DNA of 64,000 bases from Acidovorax sp. KKS102. GTDB lineage: Bacteria > Pseudomonadota > Gammaproteobacteria > Burkholderiales > Burkholderiaceae_C. The stretch's first letter is position 1. The number at the start of each line of letters is the position of its first letter. Position numbers and translations under genes: made by a program. The notes beneath the pieces are model-generated. The model was not told the origin of the DNA and did not search any database. It worked only from the letters and a program-made list of their open reading frames with translations. Positions 53,427-64,000 of the stretch are shown here, one piece after another. The stretch lies in assembly GCF_000302535.1 (NCBI RefSeq), contig NC_018708.1, forward strand, positions 4,712,001-4,776,000, written 5' to 3'.

Positions 53427-54518
53427 TCAGCGCCCTCCTTGTGCGGTAGCAGGCCGGGCGGGCGCCCAGGCCAGTCGGCCGTCGGCACCAAACACGTAGG
53501 CCTGGGCGGGATCCAGGTGCAGCGTGATGGGCGTGCCCAGTTCAAAGTAATGCACGCCGGTCAGCTGCGCCACCAGGTCGCCCCAGGGCGTGGCCGCGTG
53601 CACAAAGGTGTCGGAGCCCGAAATCTCGGCCAGCTCCACCACCCCGGCCACGCTGACGTCGCCCGGGCGGGCCGCAACCCGCAGCGCACTGGCGCGCACG
53701 CCCACGGTGAGGCCGGCGGCTGCCGCCACGCCTTGTGGCAGCGGCACGCTCAGCTCCAGGCCGCCCTGCAAGCGCACCCCGGCAGGGGTTGCCGAGGCGG
53801 CAATCAGGTTCATCGGCGGGTCGCTGAAAGCGCGCGCCACGCGCAGCGAATTGGGCGCATGGAACACCTCGGCCGTGGGGCCGTACTGCAGCAGCTGGCC
53901 TTCGTCCAGCACCGCCGTGTAGCCGCCCAGCAGCAGGGCCTCGCCCGGCTCGGTGGTGGCGTAGACCACGGTGGACTGGCCGGCGGCAAACAGCTGGGTC
54001 AGCTCCTCGCGCAGCTCTTCGCGCAGCTTGTAGTCCAGGTTCACCAAGGGTTCGTCCAGCAGCATCAGCGGCGCGCCCTTGGCCAGGGCGCGGGCCAAGG
54101 CCACGCGCTGCTGCTGCCCGCCCGACAGCTCGGCCGGGTAGCGGTCCAGAAACATGTCGATGTGCAGGCGGCTGGCGATTTCACGCACGCGGGCGTCGAT
54201 GTTCTTTTCGCCGCGCAGCTTCAGGGGCGATGCGATGTTGGCCGCCACCTTCATCGAGGGGTAGTTGATGAACTGCTGATACACCATGGCCACATTGCGA
54301 TCGCGCACAGGGGTGCCCGTCACGTCCTTGCCATCCACCAACACGCGCCCGTGGGTGGGCACATCCAGCCCCGCCATGATGCGCATCAGGCTGGTCTTGC
54401 CCGCCTGGGTCGCCCCCAGCAACACCGTCACGGCATTGGGCTGCAGCGACAGGTTCATGTCGTACAGCCAGGTCTGCGCCCCGACTTTTTTGCTGATGCT
54501 GTCCAACGCCAGCTGCAT
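53427..54518 (-). CDS. glpS: Glycerol ABC transporter, ATPase with degenerate Walker A/H-loop
   Basis: 363 residues. Signature LSGGQQQRVALARAL and Walker B LMLLDEPLVNLD are intact, but Walker A is GATQAGKTS, not GxxGxGKS/T, and the H-loop has ATTEPGEAL where a His is expected. A C-terminal regulatory domain follows. It should form one normal ATP site with GlpT and one weak site. The start at 54518 has AGAGGATG upstream. First gene of the operon, divergent from glpR. Confidence 0.92.
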   Translation of the reverse strand: MQLALDSISKKVGAQTWLYDMNLSLQPNAVTVLLGATQAGKTSLMRIMAGLDVPTHGRVLVDGKDVTGTPVRDRNVAMVYQQFINYPSMKVAANIASPLKLRGEKNIDARVREIASRLHIDMFLDRYPAELSGGQQQRVALARALAKGAPLMLLDEPLVNLDYKLREELREELTQLFAAGQSTVVYATTEPGEALLLGGYTAVLDEGQLLQYGPTAEVFHAPNSLRVARAFSDPPMNLIAASATPAGVRLQGGLELSVPLPQGVAAAAGLTVGVRASALRVAARPGDVSVAGVVELAEISGSDTFVHAATPWGDLVAQLTGVHYFELGTPITLHLDPAQAYVFGADGRLAWAPARPATAQGGR

Positions 54519-54599
54519 GAAGCATCCTCTTCCGGCCCTGCGGCCTGTGTGAAAGGGCTGCACACACGCACGGCAGCCCTCAAATTTCGATCTTTTTCA

Positions 54600-54660
54600 T
54601 TTTTGTTCCTTTTTATTCGAATCGAATCAAGGTTTACCCTTAATCAATTCGTTTTTGTTC
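54600..54660. promoter_or_regulatory. glpS-glpR control region, probable GlpR sites
   Basis: Very AT-rich. It contains the perfect ATTCGA-A-TCGAAT palindrome (54615-54627), two copies of TTTTTGTTC (54600-54608 and 54652-54660), and CAAGGTTTACCCTT (54629) shared with the glpD upstream palindrome. TTCG-containing repeats are typical of GlpR/DeoR operators. The remaining spacer shows no gene. Confidence 0.6.
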
Positions 54661-54753
54661 GATTTACAGTCTTTAGCGTGCCACCGGGCGCCCAAGCGGA
54701 TGTTTCAGATTCGTTACGATTCGGTGACAAACCACTGCGCACCACACCCCACC

Positions 54754-55518
54754 GTGAACACCAATCCCCGCCAACTCCAACTCCTCGAAGAAGTGCGCGC
54801 GCGCAAGTCCGCCACGGTGGAACAACTTGCCGACACCCTGGGGGTCACGCTGCAGACGGTGCGCCGCGACGTGCAGCGCCTGGCGGAGTCGGGACTGCTC
54901 ACGCGCTTTCATGGCGGCGTGCGCGTGCCCAGCTCTACGGTGGAGAACCTGGCACACACCCAGCGCGAAAACCTGCATGCCGAAGGCAAGGCACGCATTG
55001 CGCGCGCCGTGGCCGAACAGGTGCCCAACGACTGCTCGCTGATCCTGAACATCGGCACCACCACCGAGGCCATTGCCAAGGCGCTGCTGCACCACCGGGG
55101 CCTGCGCGTGATCACCAACAACCTGAATGTGGCCGCCATCCTGAGCGGCAACCCCGAGTGCGAGGTCATCGTGGCGGGCGGCGTGGTGCGCGCGCGCGAC
55201 CGGGGCATCGTGGGCGAAGCGGCGGTGGATTTCATCCGCCAGTTCAAGGTGGACATTGCGCTCATCGGCATTTCGGGCATCGAGCCGGACGGGTCGCTGC
55301 GCGACTTCGACTACCGCGAAGTGAAGGTGGCGCAAACCATCATCGAACACGCGCGCGAAGTCTGGCTGGCGGCCGACTTCAGCAAGTTCAACCGCCCGGC
55401 CATGGTGCAACTGGCCACGCTGGCGCAGATCGACCGACTGTTCACCGACGCACCGCCGCCACAACCCTTCCCGGCCCTGCTGCAAGATGCTGAAGTCATC
55501 TGCACGGTGGCCGCGTAG
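54754..55518 (+). CDS. glpR: DeoR-family glycerol regulator
   Basis: 254 residues. DeoR helix-turn-helix ([53 protein letters not shown]) and sugar-phosphate sensor domain ([55 protein letters not shown]). It represses glycerol genes until glycerol-3-phosphate binds. GTG at 54754 is chosen because it fits the family N-terminus; an ATG at 54700 would add 18 unlikely residues. Divergent from glpS. Confidence 0.92.
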   Translation: MNTNPRQLQLLEEVRARKSATVEQLADTLGVTLQTVRRDVQRLAESGLLTRFHGGVRVPSSTVENLAHTQRENLHAEGKARIARAVAEQVPNDCSLILNIGTTTEAIAKALLHHRGLRVITNNLNVAAILSGNPECEVIVAGGVVRARDRGIVGEAAVDFIRQFKVDIALIGISGIEPDGSLRDFDYREVKVAQTIIEHAREVWLAADFSKFNRPAMVQLATLAQIDRLFTDAPPPQPFPALLQDAEVICTVAA

Positions 55519-55538
55519 CTTCCCCTATCCTTTGCCCC

Positions 55539-57032
55539 ATGACCTACTTGCTCGCCCTCGACCAAGGCACCTCCAGCTCCCGCAGCATCGTTTTTGACGA
55601 AGGCGGCCACATCGTGGCGCAGGCGCAGCTGGAGCTGCCGCAGATTTACCCCCAGCCCGGCTGGGTGGAGCACGACCCGCTGGAGATCTGGCGCACCCAG
55701 CTCGCCACCGCGCGCGACGCGCTGGCCAAGGCGGGCATTGCGGCCCGCGACATACGCGCCGTCGGCATCACCAACCAGCGCGAAACCACGGTGCTCTGGA
55801 ACCGCAAAACCGGCCAGCCCGTGCACCACGCCATCGTGTGGCAGGACCGGCGCGCCGAGCCCGCGTGCGCCCAGCTGCGAAGCCAAGGCCACGCCGCCAC
55901 CATCCAGGCCAAGACCGGCCTGCTGGTGGATGCGTATTTCTCGGGCACCAAGCTGCAGTGGATGCTGGACCACGTGCCCGGCGCGCGCGACGCGGCCGAG
56001 CGCGGCGAACTGGCCTTTGGCACGGTGGACAGCTGGCTGATGTGGAAGCTCACCCACGGCAAGGTGCATGTGACGGACGTGAGCAACGCCTCGCGCACCA
56101 TGCTGTTCAATGTGCACACCAACCAGTGGGACGACGAACTGCTGGCGCTGCTGCGCATCCCCAAGGCACTGATGCCCGAGGTGCTGCCATCGAGTGCCCA
56201 CTTTGGCGATACCGCTGTCGACCTGTTGGGCCACGCCATCCGCATCGGCGGCGTGGCGGGCGACCAGCAAAGCGCGTTGTTCGGCCAGGCCTGCTTCACG
56301 GCGGGCATGGCCAAGAACACCTACGGCACCGGCTGCTTCATGCTCATGCACACGGGCAGCACGTTCCAGACCTCGCAGAACGGCCTGCTCACCACCAGCG
56401 CGGCCCAGGCCACCGCCCAGCCTGAATTCGCCATGGAAGGCAGCGTGTTTGTGGGCGGCGCCGTGGTGCAGTGGCTGCGCGACGGCCTGCGCGCCATCTC
56501 CACCAGCGGCGAGGTCGAGTCGCTGGCCCAAAGCGTGCCCGACTCGGGCGGCGTGATGATGGTGCCCGCCTTCACCGGCCTGGGCGCCCCCTACTGGAAG
56601 CCCGACGCACGCGGCACCATCACGGGCCTGACGCGCGGCACCACACTGGGGCACATTGCGCGCGCTGCGCTCGAAAGCATCGCCTACCAAAGCGCCGCCC
56701 TGCTGCTGGCCATGAGCCGCGACGCCGTGGCCGCCGGCGGCGCCCCGGTGAGCGAATTGCGCGTGGACGGCGGCGCGTGCATCAACGACCTGCTGATGCA
56801 GTTCCAGGCCGACCTGCTCGGCATCCCGGTGGTGCGGCCTGCGGTCATCGAGACCACGGCCCTGGGCGCGGCCTACCTGGCGGGGCTGTCGAGCGGCGTG
56901 TACCGCAGCACGGATGAACTCTCGCAACTGTGGCGCGCCGACCGCCGCTTTGTGCCCACGCTCAGCAGTGCGCGCGCGCAGGAGCTGATGGCGAACTGGG
57001 AACACGCTGTTCGCCAAACAGTAGCTGAGTAG
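55539..57032 (+). CDS. glpK: Glycerol kinase
   Basis: 497 residues (E. coli 502). [20 protein letters not shown] binds phosphate, then [27 protein letters not shown], and [20 protein letters not shown] with [11 protein letters not shown] in the second lobe. It phosphorylates imported glycerol to glycerol-3-phosphate in the cytoplasm. Starts 20 bases after the glpR stop and is likely co-transcribed with it. Confidence 0.96.
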   Translation: MTYLLALDQGTSSSRSIVFDEGGHIVAQAQLELPQIYPQPGWVEHDPLEIWRTQLATARDALAKAGIAARDIRAVGITNQRETTVLWNRKTGQPVHHAIVWQDRRAEPACAQLRSQGHAATIQAKTGLLVDAYFSGTKLQWMLDHVPGARDAAERGELAFGTVDSWLMWKLTHGKVHVTDVSNASRTMLFNVHTNQWDDELLALLRIPKALMPEVLPSSAHFGDTAVDLLGHAIRIGGVAGDQQSALFGQACFTAGMAKNTYGTGCFMLMHTGSTFQTSQNGLLTTSAAQATAQPEFAMEGSVFVGGAVVQWLRDGLRAISTSGEVESLAQSVPDSGGVMMVPAFTGLGAPYWKPDARGTITGLTRGTTLGHIARAALESIAYQSAALLLAMSRDAVAAGGAPVSELRVDGGACINDLLMQFQADLLGIPVVRPAVIETTALGAAYLAGLSSGVYRSTDELSQLWRADRRFVPTLSSARAQELMANWEHAVRQTVAE

Positions 57033-57110
57033 CTCCCCCTGAGGCGCTGCGCGCCTTCCCCCTTCTCTGCTTCGCTTTGCTCGCGGAGGGGGACGCTCCC
57101 AGCGCCCCTA
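57033..57110. repeat. Dispersed repeat, family 2, copy 2
   Basis: CCCCCTGAGGCGCTGCGCGC, CTTCCCCCTTCTC and GGAGGGGGACGCTCCC in a row, starting at the glpK stop. The same block order as the copy at 50506. The rest of the 204-base gap to proC shows nothing clear. Confidence 0.65.
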
Positions 57111-57236
57111 CTTGGGATTGCTGGCGGCCCTTGCGCGGGAGCACTGGCTTTGGCCTCGCCAGTTGCACAGGTCTTCGAGCAACTCGTAGGTCTAGCGGCG
57201 CTACCATCGGCTCTCCCTTTCCAGCCTGCCCGCAAA

Positions 57237-58082
57237 ATGACCTCCCCCGCTCCAGCCACAGCAAACTCCTCCCTCCCCACCATCGCCTTCATCGGCGGCG
57301 GCAACATGGCCAGCGCCATCATTGGCGGGCTGATCCGCCAGGGCCACCCGGCCAGCCAGATCGAGGTGGTCGAGCCCTACGCCCCCACGCGCGAGGCGCT
57401 GCTCAAGAACTTCGGCCTCATCGCGCAACCCGAGGCTGGCCCCGCACTGCAGCGCGCCAGCATCGTGGTCTGGGCGGTCAAGCCCCAGACCTTCAAGGAC
57501 GCTGCGGCACAGGCCAAGGCCCACACGCAGCAGGCCCTGCACCTGAGCGTGGCGGCGGGCATTCGCTCTGACAGCATCGCCCAGTGGCTCTCCACCGAGC
57601 GCATCGTGCGCACCATGCCCAACACGCCTGCGCTGGTGGGCAAGGGCATGAGCGCGATCTACGCGCGCCCCGCCGTGACCGCGGCCGAGCGTCAGAGCGT
57701 GGAAGCCATCATGGACTCCACCGGCGAGTTCCTGTGGGTGGAGAGCGAGACCCAGCTCGACGCCGTCACCGCCCTGTCGGGCTCGGGCCCGGCCTATGTG
57801 TTCTATTTCCTCGAAGCCATGACGCGTGCGGGAGTGGGCATGGGCCTGTCCGACGCGCAGGCGCACAAGCTGGCCGTGGGCACCTTTGTGGGCGCGTCCG
57901 AGCTGGCCCGCCGTTCCGACGAATCCCCCGCTGTGCTGCGCGAACGCGTCACCTCCAAGGGGGGCACCACCTATGCCGCCCTGCAGTCGATGGAAGCCAG
58001 CGGTGTGTCCCAGGCATTCGAGGCCGCCATGCGCGCGGCCGAAAAACGTGCCAACGAATTGGGCAACGAGTTCGGATCTTGA
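57237..58082 (+). CDS. proC: Pyrroline-5-carboxylate reductase
   Basis: 281 residues. NADPH motif IAFIGGGNMASAIIGGLIRQ, then VVWAVKPQTFKDAAAQA, RTMPNTPALVGKGMSAIYA, and the ProC hallmark LSGSGPAYVFYFLEAMTRAG with LRERVTSKGGTTYAALQ. It makes proline from pyrroline-5-carboxylate in the cytoplasm. The start at MTSPAPATANSS is taken by family length; the frame continues upstream to 57150. Convergent with ubiA. Confidence 0.95.
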   Translation: MTSPAPATANSSLPTIAFIGGGNMASAIIGGLIRQGHPASQIEVVEPYAPTREALLKNFGLIAQPEAGPALQRASIVVWAVKPQTFKDAAAQAKAHTQQALHLSVAAGIRSDSIAQWLSTERIVRTMPNTPALVGKGMSAIYARPAVTAAERQSVEAIMDSTGEFLWVESETQLDAVTALSGSGPAYVFYFLEAMTRAGVGMGLSDAQAHKLAVGTFVGASELARRSDESPAVLRERVTSKGGTTYAALQSMEASGVSQAFEAAMRAAEKRANELGNEFGS

Positions 58083-58130
58083 TGTTTTAGGGCGGTAGCG
58101 CTAGTCGATCAAGCGCTGACCGCTATCAAT
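58083..58130 (-). repeat. Dispersed palindromic repeat, family 1, copy f
   Basis: Minus-strand form: GATAGCGGTCAGCGCTTGATC and TAGCGCTACCGCCC. It fills the space between the convergent proC and ubiA stops and includes the ubiA stop codon. Confidence 0.7.
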
Positions 58131-59019
58131 TGGTGAACATTGCGCGCACCAGATAACTGCCCGCAATGCCCGCAAACACCGTGGCGCCCAGCCAGTGGTT
58201 GATGCGGAACGCCTTGAAGCAGCCCTCGCGGGTGCGGGTGCGGATGAGCGTGAAGTGCCACACGGCCTGGGCCAACGCCACCGCAAGCGCTACATAAAAA
58301 ATAGCACCCAGGGCATATGGTTGTAGCGCTACCGCCCAAATTCCCAAAAAAAGCAGATAGAACACCACGATGGCGGCCACATCCAGCCGCCCCAGGGTGA
58401 TGGCCGAGGTCTTGATGCCGATCTTGAGATCGTCGTCACGGTCCACCATGGCGTATTCGGTGTCGTAGGCCAGCACCCAGAACAGGTTGCCCAGCCACAT
58501 CCACCACGCCACCGCAGGCACGCTGCCCTGCACCGCGGCAAACGCTATCACGATGCCGAAGTTGAACGCTATGCCCAGCACCGCCTGCGGCATGGCAATG
58601 ATGCGCTTGGTAAACGGGTAGGCAATGGCCACCAGCACGGCGGGCACAGACCACAGGACGGCCGCCATGTTGGTGGTGAGCACCAGGCCAAAAGACACCA
58701 GCGCCAGCACCGCGCCCAGGCCCAGCGCCTCCTTCACCGACACTGCACCGGTGGTCACCGGGCGCTGCGCCGTGCGCTTGACGTGCTTGTCAAAGTCGCG
58801 GTCGGCCACGTCGTTCACACAGCAGCCCGCGCTGCGCATGAGGATGGTGCCCAACACAAACACCGCCAGCAAATGCCAGCCCGGAAACCCGTCGGCCGCA
58901 ATCCACAGCGCACTCAGCGTGGGCCACAGGCACACCAGCCAGCCCGCAGGGCGGTCCCAGCGGATCAGGTCGAGATAGAGCGAAAAACGGCTGCGGGCAG
59001 GGACAGATTGCGGCGACAT
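58126..59019 (-). CDS. ubiA: 4-Hydroxybenzoate polyprenyltransferase
   Basis: 297 residues with about nine membrane segments. The first Asp-rich motif is NDVADRDFD (69-77) and the second is [12 protein letters not shown] (186-197), the UbiA pattern for Mg-prenyl diphosphate. It attaches the polyprenyl tail in ubiquinone synthesis at the inner membrane. Residues 224-242 are encoded by sequence that matches the family 1 repeat. Start at [12 protein letters not shown]; a longer frame to 59085 exists. Confidence 0.93.
   Translation of the reverse strand: MSPQSVPARSRFSLYLDLIRWDRPAGWLVCLWPTLSALWIAADGFPGWHLLAVFVLGTILMRSAGCCVNDVADRDFDKHVKRTAQRPVTTGAVSVKEALGLGAVLALVSFGLVLTTNMAAVLWSVPAVLVAIAYPFTKRIIAMPQAVLGIAFNFGIVIAFAAVQGSVPAVAWWMWLGNLFWVLAYDTEYAMVDRDDDLKIGIKTSAITLGRLDVAAIVVFYLLFLGIWAVALQPYALGAIFYVALAVALAQAVWHFTLIRTRTREGCFKAFRINHWLGATVFAGIAGSYLVRAMFTN
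58296..58350 (+). repeat. Dispersed palindromic repeat, family 1, copy g, inside ubiA
   Basis: AAAAAATAGCACCCAGGGCAT followed by TTGTAGCGCTACCGCCC, aligning base for base in order with copy e apart from scattered changes. It lies within the ubiA frame (residues about 224-242). Confidence 0.55.
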
Positions 59020-59227
59020 GGCGGGACGATCGAATGCAGAAAGAGCAGGCCCGGCAGCAAGGCGCTGCGGCGGGTGGCAACCCACGGGCGCACCGAATGT
59101 AGCAGCAGCGCCGCCAACTGCAGGTGCGGCCCGCGCAGGCCGAGTAACCGCGCCCTACTGGCGCGTAAAACCCGTTACAGTCTCCGATCCTCCCCCAACG
59201 CACCCGCCCTTTTTGGGGCACCCACGC

Positions 59228-62671
<3,444 letters not shown>

Positions 62672-62679
62672 GTCCCGCC

Positions 62680-63516
62680 ATGCCCCACCGCAAGGCCCGC
62701 ACCGCAGACATCGAGCAGCGCCTGCTGATCGATGCCATCTACCACCGCTACCACTACGACTTCCGGGGCTACGCGCAGGCGTCGCTCAAGCGGCGGCTGG
62801 CATCGGCGCTGGTGCAGTTTGACTGCAAGACGCTGTCGCAGCTGCAGGACCGCGTGCTGCACGAGCCCGCCGTGTTCCCTGCGCTGCTCGAATACCTCAC
62901 CGTGCAGGTGAGCGACATGTTCCGCGACCCGAGCTACTTCCAGGCGCTGCGCCAGGAGGTGGTGCCGCTGCTGCGCACCTACCCGTCGCTCAAGGTCTGG
63001 GTGGCCGGGTGCAGCGCGGGGGAAGAGGTGTATTCGCTGGCCATCCTGCTGCAGGAAGAAGGCCTGCTGGACCGCACCCTGATCTACGCCACCGACATCA
63101 ACCCGCATGCGCTGCGCGCCGCCGAGTCGGGTGTGTTCGACGTGTCGCGGGTGGCGGCGTTCACCGAGAACCATGCGCGCTCCGGCGGACGCAGCTCGTT
63201 GTCGGACTACTACGCCGCTGCCTATGGCCGCGTGGTGTTCGACAAGGGGCTGCGCGAGCACATGGTGTTCTCCGACCACAGCCTGGCCACCGACAGCGTG
63301 TTTGCCGAAGTCCATCTGGTGTCCTGCCGCAATGTGCTCATCTACTTCGAGCGCGACCTGCAGGACCGCGCCCTGGGGCTGTTCCGCGAGTCGCTGTGCC
63401 ACCGGGGGTTTCTGGGCCTGGGCTCCAAGGAGTCGCTGCGGTTTTCGGCGCACACCGATGCGTTCGACGACTTCGTGCTGCAGGACCGCATCTACCGCAA
63501 GAAGGCCGGGCTGTGA
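62680..63516 (+). CDS. cheR: CheR-type methyltransferase
   Basis: 278 residues. N-terminal helical domain (LLIDAIYHRYHYDFRGYAQA), then SAM-binding WVAGCSAGEEVYSLAILLQE, ATDINPHALRAAESGVF and the C-terminal HLVSCRNVLIYFERDLQDRA. It methylates glutamates on chemoreceptors, or on the partner sensor in HK-CheR-CheB sets. No MCP, cheA or cheW is in the window. It overlaps the cheB GTG start. Start MPHRKARTADIE. Confidence 0.9.
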   Translation: MPHRKARTADIEQRLLIDAIYHRYHYDFRGYAQASLKRRLASALVQFDCKTLSQLQDRVLHEPAVFPALLEYLTVQVSDMFRDPSYFQALRQEVVPLLRTYPSLKVWVAGCSAGEEVYSLAILLQEEGLLDRTLIYATDINPHALRAAESGVFDVSRVAAFTENHARSGGRSSLSDYYAAAYGRVVFDKGLREHMVFSDHSLATDSVFAEVHLVSCRNVLIYFERDLQDRALGLFRESLCHRGFLGLGSKESLRFSAHTDAFDDFVLQDRIYRKKAGL

Positions 63517-64000
63517 GCAGCCCCGCCCACACACCCAGGCCAGTGCCCCCCGGGGGCTACGCCGCCATCGTGGTGGGCGGCTCTGCGGGCGGTATCGACG
63601 CCCTGCTGGAGCTGCTGCCCGCGCTGCCCGCCACACTGCAGGCGGCGGTGCTGGTGGTGCTGCACCTGCCCCGGGACCGGCGCAGCCTGCTGGTGGAGAT
63701 TTTTCAGCCCCGCTGCGCCCTGCCGATGCGCGAAGCGCAGGACAAGGACGCCATCACGCCAGGATCGGTGAGTTTTGCGCCACCGGACTACCACCTGCTG
63801 GTCGATGCCGGACCCCAGGGCCCGCATGTGGGGCTGTCGGTGGACCCTCCCCTGCATTTTTCCCGCCCCTCCATCGACGTGCTGTTCGAGTCGGCGGCAG
63901 ACCACTACGGCCCCCGGCTGGTGGGCATCCTGCTATCAGGCGCCAACGAAGACGGCGTGCACGGCCTGCAAGCCATTCAGGCGGCGGGCGGCCTCACCAT
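63513..64000 (+). CDS. cheB: CheB-type methylesterase, partial, no receiver domain
   Basis: The first 162 residues of a CheB catalytic domain; the gene runs off the right edge. The Ser of VVGGSAGGIDAL, the His of VVLHLPRDRRS and the Asp region of SGANEDGVHGL form the expected triad. The domain starts about 17 residues after the GTG, so there is no N-terminal receiver. Standard CheB proteins have one; this is the stand-alone type associated with hybrid kinases. The GTG overlaps the cheR stop (GTGA). Confidence 0.87.
   Translation, partial: MSSPAHTPRPVPPGGYAAIVVGGSAGGIDALLELLPALPATLQAAVLVVLHLPRDRRSLLVEIFQPRCALPMREAQDKDAITPGSVSFAPPDYHLLVDAGPQGPHVGLSVDPPLHFSRPSIDVLFESAADHYGPRLVGILLSGANEDGVHGLQAIQAAGGLT

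Overview
The window looks like a high-GC betaproteobacterial chromosome, most likely an Acidovorax-like member of the Comamonadaceae (Burkholderiales). This is inferred from overall protein character, a Bug/TctC-type binding protein, PhaM, a rhizobial-type glycerol ABC transporter, and two dispersed intergenic repeat families I associate with this group. No plasmid, phage, transposase or CRISPR feature was seen. Ordering is that of a normal chromosome with many small accessory modules around one large housekeeping block.

Layout. 1-5.6 kb: a PAS-LuxR regulator, a MASE1-GGDEF diguanylate cyclase, a zinc-ribbon membrane protein, and a DUF2145 / small secreted protein pair. 5.8-11 kb: a saccharopine-dehydrogenase-like oxidoreductase, an EamA exporter, the divergent acdR/acdS pair (ACC deaminase) and a Bug solute-binding protein. 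10.9-14.7 kb: an LplT-like transporter fused to a PlsC-type acyltransferase, a ceramidase-family membrane protein and a divergent XRE regulator with a palindromic operator. 14.9-18.1 kb: a self-overlapping TetR / DUF2867 / ABC1-kinase / membrane-protein operon. 18.3-19.4 kb: two tandem paralogous secreted proteins ending in Ca-binding-like repeats. 20.2-22 kb: a tandem glycine riboswitch in front of a DadA-type FAD dehydrogenase. 22-25 kb: sulfite dehydrogenase (SorAB) divergent from a binding-protein/rhodanese fusion. 25-28.8 kb: a CorC/HlyC-type CBS protein, a FIST sensor protein and the PHA-granule protein PhaM. 28.9-32.8 kb: a copper-uptake-like operon (DUF2946, TonB receptor, YcnI, PCu(A)C). 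32.9-37.2 kb: a GST, a DksA-like protein, small stress-type proteins, a MarC family protein, a cysteine-less Rrf2 regulator and NhaR.

37.4-46.5 kb, minus strand: the spc and alpha ribosomal operons run rplN-rplX-rplE-rpsN-rpsH-rplF-rplR-rpsE-rpmD-rplO-secY-rpmJ-rpsM-rpsK-rpsD-rpoA-rplQ, followed by an initiator tRNA with its own promoter and a terminator. A good sigma70 promoter sits in front of rplN. The S10 half of the usual cluster and infA are not here.

46.5-57 kb: a complete glycerol catabolism locus. glpD and the ABC transporter genes glpS-T-P-Q-U-V lie on the minus strand; glpR and glpK diverge on the plus strand. The transporter brings glycerol in, GlpK makes glycerol-3-phosphate, GlpD oxidises it, and GlpR probably represses through palindromes in the shared intergenic region and upstream of glpD. 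57.2-64 kb: proC, ubiA, and a chemosensory-like set of hybrid histidine kinase (CHASE3-GAF-HisKA-HATPase plus three receiver domains), CheR and a receiver-less CheB that runs off the end.

The most unusual structures are a dispersed palindromic repeat with a copy inside the ubiA reading frame and another between the glycine riboswitch and dadA, the complementary degeneration of ATPase motifs in GlpS and GlpT, and an Rrf2 regulator lacking every cluster-ligating cysteine.
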